Part shown: positions 15,968 through 24,900 of the stretch, piece after piece
How the letters are laid out: the number at the start of each line of letters is the position of its first letter
How positions within the stretch are numbered: the first letter of the stretch is position 1
From: CAYVQF01 sp964454015
GTDB lineage: Bacteria > Myxococcota_A > Bradymonadia > UBA4248
Direction: 5' to 3'
NCBI GenBank assembly: GCA_964454015.1
Contig: CAYVQF010000066.1
Span: 1 to 29,320 of the forward strand
DNA: 29,320 nt
Position numbers and translations under genes: made by a program
The notes under the pieces: model-generated
What the model was told of the DNA's origin: nothing
Database searches by the model: none
What the model saw: only the letters and a program-made list of their open reading frames with translations

Positions 15968-16525
15968 ATGTCTTTGGATTTGCATCGATTTGAACGTCGC
16001 TTTGGGCGATCTCCCATCGTCTGGGGCGAGTGGCTGCGTGGCTTGGCTGTGGTCAGCATGTGGCTGATCTTGGCCCACGGGGTGAGCGCCTGTGATGTGC
16101 TGGCGCTCTTTGTCGGGCGCGATTTCGCCATCGAGAACAGCTCCCTGCGCACGCGGGTGGAGCCGGGACATACCCGGGTCGATATCCATCTCAGCATGGT
16201 GGGGGTGAGCACGGAGAAGGTCGCCCAGGGCTATGAGGTGGACCTGGAGCTCTTCGTGGTGCTCTTGGGGCCCGATGGCCAGGCGATGCCCCTGCCGCCC
16301 GAGGCGGAGACCTCGCGGCGGACGGCGACCCTGCCCAAGCGCAGTGATCGGGCCCAGGTCGCGCCGTTCTTGACCTTGCCCCACGCCTTGCCCCGTGGGG
16401 ACTACGTGGCCCAGGTGCGGGTGGTGGATCACAAGGGGGGCAAGGAGGTGGAGGTCAAGTTCCCGTTTACGCTGGTGGCGCCATCCCCACCCGGTGGCGC
16501 CAGCGTTGCCGAGCCTCGGCCATGA
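15968..16525 (+). CDS. Probable small lipoprotein of unknown function
   Basis: This is a 185-residue protein. Residues 1-25 form a long charged N-region, followed by a hydrophobic segment and the lipobox-like VSAC at 39-42. That suggests export and lipid attachment, though the N-region is unusually long. The mature part alternates polar and hydrophobic residues (HTRVDIHLSMVGV, DYVAQVRVVDHKGGKEVEVKFPFTLV), like an immunoglobulin-type beta sandwich. No catalytic motif is visible. The ATG at 15968 has GGAGG eight bases upstream. Its last 59 bases overlap the convergent DUF523 gene. No family recognised. Confidence 0.72.
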   Translation: MSLDLHRFERRFGRSPIVWGEWLRGLAVVSMWLILAHGVSACDVLALFVGRDFAIENSSLRTRVEPGHTRVDIHLSMVGVSTEKVAQGYEVDLELFVVLLGPDGQAMPLPPEAETSRRTATLPKRSDRAQVAPFLTLPHALPRGDYVAQVRVVDHKGGKEVEVKFPFTLVAPSPPGGASVAEPRP

Positions 16526-17030
16526 AGGCGTCGCGCGTGCGTTCGTCGGCGATCCCTTCTTCGGTGATGCTGGGGGTGTGAGGGAAGGCGTCGCGGTAGG
16601 CGGCAAAGAAGACGCCCGGGGCAGTGGTCCCCGGAGGGGCGAGGAGCACGGGGACGCGGCCGCTGGGATCACAGCTCGGGGAGCGCGCTTTGAGGATGAG
16701 GCCGTCGAGGGGGGCTTGGACGAAGGCGGCTTGGCGGTGGTGCCACCAGCGGGCGAAGCACTCCGTCAGGGGCTTGGGCGGGTCGCGTCGGACCACCTCG
16801 ATGCTGCCATCGCGCCGGTAATGGAGATCGATGGCGGCGCGGGGCACACCGAGGCCGAGCTCCCATTCGGGGCAAATTTCGACGAGCTCCAAAGGTTGGG
16901 TGAGGAGAGAGATGACCGAGGGGAAGCTTCGGAGTTGGCCGTCGTAGCGCACGGGTCGCCCGAGGAGGCAGGCGCTGACGCCGAGGCGGAGGGGATGGCT
17001 GGGAGCGGTGATGGGGTCGGTCATGGGCAT
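16467..17030 (-). CDS. DUF523 family protein
   Basis: This 187-residue protein matches DUF523: VSACLLGRPVRYDG with Cys21, ICPEWELGLGVPR with Cys53, and ILKARSPSC with Cys120. The three conserved cysteines suggest a metal or iron-sulfur site. The biochemical function of the family is not firmly known; some members are fused to a DUF1722 domain, which is absent here. Two in-frame ATGs lie six bases apart (17030 and 17024), and neither has a strong ribosome site; the first is used here. It overlaps the convergent lipoprotein gene by 59 bases and is divergent from the dehydrogenase gene. Confidence 0.88.
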   Translation of the reverse strand: MPMTDPITAPSHPLRLGVSACLLGRPVRYDGQLRSFPSVISLLTQPLELVEICPEWELGLGVPRAAIDLHYRRDGSIEVVRRDPPKPLTECFARWWHHRQAAFVQAPLDGLILKARSPSCDPSGRVPVLLAPPGTTAPGVFFAAYRDAFPHTPSITEEGIADERTRDAFMAEARQRWRHRVGMAPPA

Positions 17031-17085
17031 GCTCGTCTTGCGGGCCAGTGAAGGGGAGACTTGACACCCGTGACAGGGCTCGCCA

Positions 17086-17114
17086 TTGCCAGGGCGCACG
17101 GAAACGGGGACAAT
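17086..17114 (+). promoter_or_regulatory. Sigma-70-type promoter for the dehydrogenase gene
   Basis: TTGCCA (17086-17091, five of six) and GACAAT (17109-17114, four of six) are separated by exactly 17 bases. The predicted start near 17121 leaves a leader of about 80 bases before the ATG at 17200. This is among the best-matched promoters in the window. Confidence 0.55.
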
Positions 17115-17135
17115 CCTGGAACACCTGCGCGGTCT

Positions 17136-17160
17136 CTGTCAACGACAGCCATGGGCTGTC
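17136..17160 (+). promoter_or_regulatory. Three-arm inverted repeat in the dehydrogenase leader
   Basis: CTGTC (17136-17140), GACAGCC (17144-17150) and GGCTGTC (17154-17160) follow one another. The middle arm can pair with either side; the right pairing is a perfect seven bases with an ATG spacer. It lies between the predicted transcription start and the ribosome site. It could be an operator (DNA) or alternative leader stems (RNA). The short spacers make a double-stranded operator the simpler reading. Confidence 0.45.
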
Positions 17161-17199
17161 CTCCGGGGTCCGCTGGTCTACTGTGGATGGGAGGGCGCG

Positions 17200-18507
17200 A
17201 TGACATTTCTCGAAGAAAGACCGGGCTATCTGTGTGGCGCGATGCGCATGGCGGGCATTCAGCGTTTGGCCTTCATCCGCGACGCGGTGTCGGAGCAGAT
17301 CGTGGCCACCCACGTGCTCGGCCGGGAGCTGGCGGCGTGGATGAATGAGGCGTCGCCGGACTTCGATGGCCACGAGGCGGTTTTCCTCCAGATTTCGCCG
17401 CGGACGGGGGTCCTGCAGTCGGCCTTCGTGCACCGCACTTGTCGCGGGCAGGCCGCCGGCGGGGTGCGCTTCCGCGACTACCCGAGCTTGGCCGATTTCT
17501 TCCACGATGGCCTGCGTTTGTCCCGGGGAATGACCCTCAAGAATGCCCTGGCGGGTCTGTGGTGGGGTGGGGGCAAAGGGGTGATGGCCCTGGACTCGGC
17601 CTGGGTCGACGTGCGCGGGCACCGGGAGGCCATCTACGAAGATTATGGGGCCTTTTTGACCACGTTGCGCGGGGCGTACGTGACGGCTGAGGATGTGGGG
17701 ACCTTGCCTGAGGACATGGCCGCCGTGTTCAAGACCACCCGCTTCGTGACCTGCATCCCGCCGCATTTGGGTGGCTCGGGCAACCCCTCAGAGCCGACGG
17801 CGTCGGGCGTGGTGGTGGGGATGGAGGCGGCGCTGCACCATCTGGCTTTGGGAGGGCTCGAGGGCAAGACCGTGGCGGTGCAGGGTTTAGGGCAGGTGGC
17901 CTCCTTCCTGATTGAAAAGCTGCTGTCCCGAGGTGTCAAAGCCGTTCTTGCAGCGGACGTCGAGGCGGCGCGATGTCGGGCGGCCAAAGGGAGTTTTCCA
18001 GAACGGGTAGAAATCAGGCAGGTGGATCCAGAAGACACGACTATCTTGGCAGAGCCAGTGGACATCTTGGCGCCTTGTGCCGTGGGGGCCGTGCTCAACG
18101 CGCGGACCATCCCGACGGTGCGGGCGATGATCGTGTGTGGTGCTGCCAACAACCAGCTCGAGGACCCGCCGCGGGACGATGCGGCCTTGGCGCAGCGTGG
18201 GGTGCTCTATGTGCCCGATTTTTTGGTCAATCGGATGGGGATTGTCAATTGCGCCGATGAGCAAGCGGGCTATGTGGTGCCCGACCCGGTGGTGGCGGCC
18301 CATTTGAGCCGGGAATGGGAGGAGGGCATTTTCCAGCACGCGCTCCAGGTCTTTGCCGAGGCGCAGCGCTCGGAGCGGGCGCCAGGCGCGGTGGCCCTGG
18401 AGATGGCCCAGGCGCGGTCGCGGGTCTTGCATCCCCTGTGGGGGCACCGGGCGCTGGCCATTGCCCGTGGCGTGGTGGCCACGGGGTGGGCCGAGGGGCG
18501 CCTCTGA
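17200..18507 (+). CDS. Glu/Leu/Phe/Val dehydrogenase family enzyme, leucine-dehydrogenase-like
   Basis: This is a 435-residue NAD-dependent amino-acid dehydrogenase. The substrate domain has GGVRF, MTLKNALAGLWWGGGKG with K114 and K126, and TAEDVGT with D165. K126 and D165 match the catalytic Lys/Asp pair of leucine dehydrogenase, and the 12-residue K-K spacing is the same. The coenzyme fold has QGLGQVA (228-234) and an acidic end of strand two (D253), favouring NAD. Later motifs are CGAANNQLED and VPDFLVNRMGIVN. It should deaminate a branched or aromatic amino acid to its oxo acid. It is about 70 residues longer than typical leucine dehydrogenase, mostly before GGVRF. The start has GGGAGG six bases upstream. 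Exact substrate is uncertain. Confidence 0.88.
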   Translation: MTFLEERPGYLCGAMRMAGIQRLAFIRDAVSEQIVATHVLGRELAAWMNEASPDFDGHEAVFLQISPRTGVLQSAFVHRTCRGQAAGGVRFRDYPSLADFFHDGLRLSRGMTLKNALAGLWWGGGKGVMALDSAWVDVRGHREAIYEDYGAFLTTLRGAYVTAEDVGTLPEDMAAVFKTTRFVTCIPPHLGGSGNPSEPTASGVVVGMEAALHHLALGGLEGKTVAVQGLGQVASFLIEKLLSRGVKAVLAADVEAARCRAAKGSFPERVEIRQVDPEDTTILAEPVDILAPCAVGAVLNARTIPTVRAMIVCGAANNQLEDPPRDDAALAQRGVLYVPDFLVNRMGIVNCADEQAGYVVPDPVVAAHLSREWEEGIFQHALQVFAEAQRSERAPGAVALEMAQARSRVLHPLWGHRALAIARGVVATGWAEGRL

Positions 18508-18562
18508 GGGGAGGGCCGGGGCGACAAGGGCGGGGGGGAGAGGCCCGCGTGGCCCGTCGCGG

Positions 18563-18582
18563 GGGCAGCCGCTGGGCTGCCC
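18563..18582. terminator. Bidirectional terminator-like hairpin
   Basis: GGGCAGCC (18563-18570) and GGCTGCCC (18575-18582) form a perfect eight-base stem with a GCTG loop between the convergent dehydrogenase and M14 genes. TTTT follows on the plus strand about a dozen bases later, too far for a textbook tail. The location supports a terminator role for one or both genes. An alternative stem, CCCGCG/CGCGGG (18544-18563), overlaps it. Confidence 0.5.
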
Positions 18583-18588
18583 GTGGGC

Positions 18589-20238
18589 CTACATTTTGAG
18601 TTCGTCCTCTGTGCCGGGCAGGGGTCGCCCGGGTTGCCACGGGAAGGTCGCGTCGGCCCAGGCTTTGAAGCGGCGCGTGGTGGGGATGCCGTGGTAATCC
18701 AAGAGGGCCATGCCCACGGCCACGCCGAGGCTGCGCAGGTGGCCGCGATCGACCCAGCGCGGCTCGAAGCCCGCCTGGCCGTAGACCGTCTCCAGGGTGA
18801 TGGCGTTGACGGCGGCGCCGAAGTTGGCCCACCACCAGGACTCGGGGTAGGCGTTGCTGACGAAGCCGTAGCCGTTGTTGTTGGTGCCGGGCTCGACGCG
18901 GCCTTCGTAGCGCCGGGCGACGTCGTTGATGAGGTTGATTTGGTCGGTCCACAGTTGGGCCTGTTCGGCGGTGTAGCCGAGGCTGGTCGAGCCGAAGTGG
19001 GGGAAGAAGAAGACGCCTGTGGCCGGTTCGGCGTTGGAGGAGTGGAGGTTGAGGGCGACCGAGACGGGGATGGTGTTGGCGCCTTGGTAGAAGCCGGCGA
19101 TGGTGTCGCGCAGGAGCTGGACCTCGTGGGGGGCGTTGCTCTGGAGCTGCCAGGGATCGCCCGCTTGGCGGAGCCAGCCGACCTCGAGGTTGCTGCCGCC
19201 GGGCGTGGTGCGGTAGTTGCCGACCTCGACGCCGTCGGGATTGTGCATGGGGACCAGGTTGAAGATGAAGTGCTGGCGGGCGGTGATGGCGTCCGGGTCG
19301 TCTGAGAGGAGGAAATCGATGAGGCCCTCGAGGAGGTAGGAGGGCCCGGTTTCGCCGGGGTGGGTGCGGGCGTGCATCCAGATGCGCTGTTTGGTCAGGG
19401 AGGGCGGGGCCGGCGAGGTGATGGTCAGCATCTCGATGCTGCGGTTTTGGGAGGAGAGGCCGAGCTGGGTGCGGGTGAGGGCCGGGTGGCCGTCGATGCT
19501 GTCGAGGTATTTGGCGAGGTCGGCGTGGGTGTAGGGGAAGAAACGGGCGACCCAGACGGTGGGGGCGGTGAAGCGCTTGGTGATTTCGAGCACCGTGCCG
19601 TTGAGTCGAACCTCGGTGGGTGCGAAGTGGACCCAGTTCTCTTGATCGTAGGAGTAGATGGGGAGGTAGTCGTAGAACCAACCGTGGGCGCCGATGTTGA
19701 GCTGGGTGTCGACGTCGGTGCGGGCGTTGTCGATGCGGAAGTACCACCAGGTGCGCCAGTTGGCGGGGAAGGAGGTGCTGTCGTTGTCGCTGCGGATGGC
19801 CAGTGACCACGCGGCGCCTTGGTCATCGAGGCGGGCGAGGACGCTGATGTTGCCCGAGGGGAAGTCGGCGTGGATGGTGGCCGGGCCGGGGGGCAGATCG
19901 GGGAGGTCGTCCGTGTCGACGAGGTCCTGGGGGGGGAGCTCGGCCCAGTCGACGAGATCTTGGAGGTCATTGAGGTCGTTAAGGTCCGTGAGGTCCGTGA
20001 GGTCGCCCGCGTCGGCGACTTCTTGGGGCGTGTCTTCCGTTTGATCCAGGGAGAGGTCGCTGCTGTCCGGTTGGACGAGGTCCGGGGCGTCTGGGGCGAG
20101 GTCGCTTGGGTCGAGCTGGTCGTCAATGACGTCGGCGAATTCGGGGCCCAGGTCGGTGGGGCCTTTGGGGGAGTCTCCGCCGCAGGCGGTGAAGGCGAAG
20201 AGGGTCAGGAGGGTCAACAACGAGAAGCGAAAGGCCAT
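18589..20238 (-). CDS. M14 zinc carboxypeptidase-like lipoprotein (CCP/Nna1 type)
   Basis: This 549-residue protein starts with a lipoprotein signal (Cys19 after FAFTA). An Asp/Leu-rich linker runs to about 118. A beta-rich domain (WWYFRIDNA, PIYSYDQENW, ARFFPYTHADL) is the N-domain typical of cytosolic carboxypeptidases. The catalytic domain has zinc ligands H293xxE296 in THPGETGPS and H399 in NLHSS, and the general base E483 in TLETVYG. NPDG and GNYR are present. Where relatives have DLNR, this protein has NLEV, so the Asn-Arg pair that holds the peptide C-terminus is missing. It may cut another peptide or an amide. It would sit on the outer surface or in the periplasm. AGGAGA precedes the ATG. 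Confidence 0.87.
   Translation of the reverse strand: MAFRFSLLTLLTLFAFTACGGDSPKGPTDLGPEFADVIDDQLDPSDLAPDAPDLVQPDSSDLSLDQTEDTPQEVADAGDLTDLTDLNDLNDLQDLVDWAELPPQDLVDTDDLPDLPPGPATIHADFPSGNISVLARLDDQGAAWSLAIRSDNDSTSFPANWRTWWYFRIDNARTDVDTQLNIGAHGWFYDYLPIYSYDQENWVHFAPTEVRLNGTVLEITKRFTAPTVWVARFFPYTHADLAKYLDSIDGHPALTRTQLGLSSQNRSIEMLTITSPAPPSLTKQRIWMHARTHPGETGPSYLLEGLIDFLLSDDPDAITARQHFIFNLVPMHNPDGVEVGNYRTTPGGSNLEVGWLRQAGDPWQLQSNAPHEVQLLRDTIAGFYQGANTIPVSVALNLHSSNAEPATGVFFFPHFGSTSLGYTAEQAQLWTDQINLINDVARRYEGRVEPGTNNNGYGFVSNAYPESWWWANFGAAVNAITLETVYGQAGFEPRWVDRGHLRSLGVAVGMALLDYHGIPTTRRFKAWADATFPWQPGRPLPGTEDELKM
19963..20007 (-). repeat. 9-base tandem repeat encoding Asp-Leu units
   Basis: Five near-identical units of GAGGTCnnn (plus-strand reading; one starts AAGGTC) encode the DLTDLTDLNDLNDL part of the M14 lipoprotein linker. 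A related unit (GAGATCTTG) precedes them at 19954. The repeat is in frame and probably only lengthens a flexible acidic spacer. Confidence 0.75.
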
Positions 20239-20291
20239 GGGGCGTTCTCCTGCAGGGGCGTTCTCGATCCGTGGGCCGTGGGCCCAGTGCA

Positions 20292-20320
20292 TACATAGCC
20301 TGTGGCCCCGTGCTTGGCAA
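20292..20320 (-). promoter_or_regulatory. Sigma-70-type promoter for the M14 lipoprotein gene
   Basis: On the minus strand TTGCCA (20320-20315) is followed after 17 bases by TATGTA (20297-20292). Transcription would begin near 20285, giving a leader of about 47 bases before the ATG at 20238. The -35 box matches five of six and the -10 box three of six. Confidence 0.45.
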
Positions 20321-20424
20321 TGCAGCACCTTGGGCATTGCGCTGGGGGGGCGGTTGTGCTTATTTGCCCAACCTTGCGCCGCGCCATGGAGTGGCTGTGG
20401 TCGGGTGCAGTGACGAGAAGAGCG

Positions 20425-21759
20425 ATGCAGCGTCCCGGTAGCATATCAGAGGTGGTCAAGCTGGCCTATCCCATCGTGATTTCCATGCTCTCCATGTCGG
20501 TCATGGGGGTGATGGACACCCTCTACATGGGTTGGCTGGGCACCTCGGAGCAGGCGGCGGTAGGCCTGACGGCCATGCTCACCTTCTCGATGCTGTCGAT
20601 CTTCACCGGGACGTGGACGGCGGTGACGACCTTCGTCGCCCAAGCCTTTGGCGCCGATCGCAAAGGGGAATGTGCGACCATGGTGTGGCAGGCGGGCTAT
20701 GCGGCGCTGGTGGGGGTGCTGCTGGTGGAGCTGGCGCTGGTGCCATTGGTGGGGCCCTTGTTGGGGATGATGGGCGCCGACGCCGATGTGGTGGACCTGG
20801 GACACGCCTACCTGGTCTTGCGCCTGCACGGGGCACTCTTCGTCTTTGTCGAGTTCATTTTCTCGAGTTATTTTCGCGGCCTGGCCGACATGAAGACCCC
20901 CATGAAGATCTCCCTCTTCATGATGGTGTTGAATATCCCCTTTACCTATGTCTTGGCTTTCGGCCTGGGTCCCATTCCGGCCCTGGGAGTGGTGGGGGCG
21001 GCGCTGGGGACGGTGCTGTCGCAGGCCGTAGGTGCCGTGGTCTACCTCGTGGTCTTCTTCGGGCGCACTCACCACGCGCGCTACCAGACGCGGGTGGTGC
21101 GGGCGCCGCATCTGGGAGAGCTGCGCCGCTTTCTGCGGATTGGTTTACCCATTGGGGTGACCTGGCTCTTCGAGAGCGGCGGGTGGGCATTGTTCACGGT
21201 CTTTGTCGCTGGTTTGGGACGCGAAGCGCTGGCGGCGCACACCATCGTCATGCAGATTCTCCATCTCTCCTTCATGCCGGGGGTGGCGATAGGCATGGCG
21301 GCGACGACCCTGGTGGGGCAGTATCTCGGCGCCGAGGATGTCCCCTCGGCAGAGCGGAGCATTCGCTCTGCTTTGGTGACGGCCATGTCTTTCATGGGGA
21401 TGATGGGGCTGTTTTTTCTGGCTTTCCGGACGCCCTTGGCCTTCACCTTCAACCGCGACCCCGTGGTGGTGGACTTGACCCGGGCGCTCTTCATCTTTGC
21501 GGCGGTCTTTCAGATCTTCGATGCCCTGGGCATGGTCACGGGCTCGGCCATCCGTGGGGCCGGCGACACCCGCTGGCCCATGGTGGCGTCCCTGACCATG
21601 GTGTGGGGGCTGCTCATCCCCGGGGTCTTCGTGATTGGCCGGGTGCTGGACTACGGCCTCATCGGCGCCTGGGCGGCGGCGACGGCGTTCATCACCACCC
21701 TCGGCTTGACCCTCTTCATGCGGATGCGGAGCGGCCGGTGGAAAACGATGCGGGTGTGA
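20425..21759 (+). CDS. MATE family multidrug efflux transporter
   Basis: This 444-residue protein has about twelve hydrophobic segments in two similar halves, typical of MATE antiporters, which expel cationic drugs or metabolites using a sodium or proton gradient. Recognisable parts are KLAYPIVISMLSMSVMGVMDTLYMG in the first helix, AVGLTAM, TFVAQAFGADRKGE, FRGLADMKTPM, and in the second half LPIGVTWLFESGGWALFT, TTLVGQYLGAED and GSAIRGAGDTRWPM. Length is normal. The ATG at 20425 begins the family's usual N-terminus; an earlier ATG at 20386 would add 13 residues. The ribosome site (GAGAAGAG) is modest. It is divergent from the M14 gene. Substrate is unknown. Confidence 0.92.
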   Translation: MQRPGSISEVVKLAYPIVISMLSMSVMGVMDTLYMGWLGTSEQAAVGLTAMLTFSMLSIFTGTWTAVTTFVAQAFGADRKGECATMVWQAGYAALVGVLLVELALVPLVGPLLGMMGADADVVDLGHAYLVLRLHGALFVFVEFIFSSYFRGLADMKTPMKISLFMMVLNIPFTYVLAFGLGPIPALGVVGAALGTVLSQAVGAVVYLVVFFGRTHHARYQTRVVRAPHLGELRRFLRIGLPIGVTWLFESGGWALFTVFVAGLGREALAAHTIVMQILHLSFMPGVAIGMAATTLVGQYLGAEDVPSAERSIRSALVTAMSFMGMMGLFFLAFRTPLAFTFNRDPVVVDLTRALFIFAAVFQIFDALGMVTGSAIRGAGDTRWPMVASLTMVWGLLIPGVFVIGRVLDYGLIGAWAAATAFITTLGLTLFMRMRSGRWKTMRV

Positions 21760-21889
21760 GAACTTGGTGCCGGTCCGTGGAATACTTTGACGCTTGCCCT
21801 GTTGCACTTGGGTGGTCTCCGCGAGGATAGTGCTTGGTGGTCATCTACTGCGGTGTGGCGAATCGCCGAACCATTGAAGGGCGTTGGGT

Positions 21890-21936
21890 GTGCTTGCTCG
21901 CCGGAAAGGATGAGTAAGCACCTGGGCTGACAGGTG
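21890..21936 (+). promoter_or_regulatory. Two competing leader hairpins before the sensor kinase
   Basis: GTGCTTGCTC (21890-21899) pairs with GAGTAAGCAC (21912-21921) through ten positions, including one G-U, with a 12-base loop. CACCTG (21919-21924) pairs perfectly with CAGGTG (21931-21936) with a six-base loop. The stems share 21919-21921, so both cannot form fully at once. The second stem covers part of AGGTGGGG, the likely ribosome site of the kinase gene. This could form a translation switch. It is a reading by eye, without folding energies. Confidence 0.42.
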
Positions 21937-21948
21937 GGGCACGCGACG

Positions 21949-24900
21949 ATGTTCGATGTTCTCGACAGCCAGGGCGACTATTTGGCAGCGCTGAGCGTGG
22001 TCGTGCTCCTGCAAGTGACGGTCATGGCCGTGGCCAAGGCGCGTTGGGGCGATGCGCGCTTGCCTTGGTGGACGCTGGCAGGGAGCACCTTCTTTTTGGG
22101 GCTGCACATCGCCGCGTTAGTGGTCGGGTATCGCTGGGGTGGGTGGTACTGGGGACCCGTGGCCCACGGCTTTCTCTTCGCCGCAACCTTGGTGTTGTTG
22201 GAATTTGCGCGCCGCTGTTGCTTGGGGCGGTACCTGGCGTGGTCGGTGCCGGTACTGGCGGTGATCATCATCGTGGCGGTGCATTGGGGGCGGCCAGAGT
22301 GGCGTCTGTGGCTGATGGTGGTGCCCATGGACGTGGCCTTGCTGGGGGCCGCCCGGTGTCTGTTGGTGCGGATGCGGGGCGATGGGGAGGGCTCGGGCCT
22401 AGCGTTGGCCATTGGGTTGATGGCGATGGGGGGCGGCACCCTGGTGGGCTATGGCGCGCAATTCAATCACCTGGGACGGATCACGTCGGGTGGGTGGGCC
22501 TATGGCCTGGTCCTCCTCGCCGGGGTGATCGCCGCCGCCGCCATGCGGCACCGACTTCGGGCACAGCGGTTGGCGACGCCACTGAGGGGCGCCTTTGCGC
22601 GGTGGGTGCTCCCCGGGGCGATTGCGATCATCGTGCTGGCAGGGGGCGCCCTCACGGAATGGCGCGGGCAAATGACGACGTCCCAGATCGCGGCGCTCTT
22701 GCAGTCTGAGGCCCTTGCCATCGCCCAAGCTTTGGAATCCACCCCCGTCGAGGCGCTCGCCTTTGCCGAGAGTGATGCCGAGTCCGAGGCCTACCAAGGC
22801 ATCACGGCGCAGTTGCGTGCCCATGGGGAGGCCATGGGCAACCCCATGATCTTCACCGTGGCGTTGCGCACTGGGGCGATTCGCTTTGGTCCTGAGGCCA
22901 TGCCGCCGGGGCAGGCGTGGTCGTCAGCGCCGGGTGACATCTATGAGAAGGCGCCCTTGGCGCTGCTGGCGACGCTGGCCCGTGGCCGCGTCCAGGTCGT
23001 GGGGCCCTATCGCGATGAGTTCGGTCGTTTTGTGACCGCCCTGGCACCGATTCACCATCGGTCGAGTGGGGCAGTGCTGGCCGTGGTGGGGGTCGACACG
23101 CCGACAGAAGCCTGGACGAGGAAGCGGGCCAATGCCCGAGCGCCCGTCATTGTGGCGGTGTTGGGGGTGTTGACCCTGTTGCTGCTCGGGATGGGGGGCC
23201 TGGCCGTGCGGGCCCGGCGCCCAGTGGCGCGTCAGGGGATGTGGCGCCATCTCGAGCTGCTCATGACCGGCGTCTGCGGCCTCGGGGTGACCCTGCTCCT
23301 GGTCTTTTTGGGCGATGTCGCCGAGGAGCAGCGCCAGCAGGAGGTCTTTCTCGGCCAGGCCGAGGCGCGCCTGGAGGTGTTGCGCAGCCGATTGGCCTGG
23401 CTGGAAGAGGGCTTCGTGACGCTGGCACACTTCATGGAACACAGCGAACACGTCTCGGCAGAGGAGTTCACAGGGTTCGCCCAGTTGGCCTTGGCGAGCC
23501 CCGCTGTGCCGGCGTTGGGGTGGTGGCCCGATGCGCCCCAGGGTGGCGAAGGACCCTACTGGGAGATCGGCGAAGACGCGCCCGGCCGCCATCTGCAGGC
23601 CTTTGGCCTGCGAGAGGTGATCGTCGCCAGCCTCGAAGAGGCGGCGTTGCGTGGGCCCTCGCTTCAGGCGCTGCCACTGCCGTGGTTGCGGCAGACAGGG
23701 CTGCCCGGTGCCTTTTTGTGGGTGATGCGCCCACAGGTGCCGCTTGGGCGGGGGGGATGGCTGTGGGTCATGGTCGATCTGCAGCGCCTGGTGGCTGCCG
23801 TGGCTCAGCCGCCCGAAAGAGGCAGGTCGAACCTGCGGCTGTGCTGGCGGGATGGTTTGCGCAAACCCAGAGAGGAAGTTCTGCCCTATTGTGTGGGCGA
23901 TGGGCCGCTTGCTTCGACGGCCTGGGGAGCGTGGCAGCTTCAGCGCGTCAGGGAAGGGGAGTTGGTCTATCCGGCCTTTGCCTTTGGGCACGCCTGGGGG
24001 CTTCGGATCAGCCGCGGTGCCACCGGGTGGTCGCCCTATCTCCACATCGAGTGGGTGCTGGGGGGCACGGGGCTGCTGTTGACCCTGTTGTTGATGGGCT
24101 TCGTGACGGTGTTGCGGCGGCGCCACTTCACCCTCGAGGCGGAGGTGGTGGCGCGGACCGAGGCCCTGCAGGCCAGCGAAGGCCGACTGCAGCGCGCGCT
24201 GGAGGGCGGCGGCTTGACGCCGTGGGAGTATGACCTGGGCACGGGCGAGGTGGTGGGTTCGCCCGCCATGGCGGCGCTGCTGACGGGACCGACGGCTGAG
24301 GGGAAGGTGGACCTGGACGGCTTGGTCGAAGCGACGGTGCACCCGGCCGACACGGCGACGCTGATGCAAGCGGCGCAGGATCTCTATCGCGGTGACAGCG
24401 AAGACCTGCTGGTGCAGCTCCGGGTGCGCGACGCTGACCTAGGGTGGCGGTGGTTGCAGGTGCGCGGGCGCGTGGTGGCGTGGGAGGATGGGGCGCCGCG
24501 CCGCAGCGCCGGGACGGCCCATGACATAACGGCCATCAAAAAGCTCGAGGAAGACTTGGGCTGGCGCATCGCCCTGCAAGAGCTGTTGATGCACCTGGCG
24601 ACGGACTTCGTCAACACCCCGCTGGCCGATCTGGACGCGGCGATCGACGCCTCGTTGGCGACGCTGGGTTCTTTCGCCAAGGTGGATAGGGCCTATTTGT
24701 TTCGTTACGATCATGTGACCCAGACGGCGCGCAACACCCACGAGTGGTGCGCGTCTGGCGTGGATTCGGTCATGGCGCGGCTGCAACGTGAGCCCTTTGC
24801 CGCGCTGCTGCCCATGGTCGCGGCCCATTTGCGTGGTGAGGTCTACCGCGTGGACGATGTCCAGACCCTGGACGAGGAGGCGATTAGAGCGACCTTGGAG

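Noticed and set aside
18245..19810. 521-residue minus-strand frame over the M14 gene
   Set aside because: It is low-complexity Arg/Pro/His sequence, a frame shadow of the M14 gene read in another frame.
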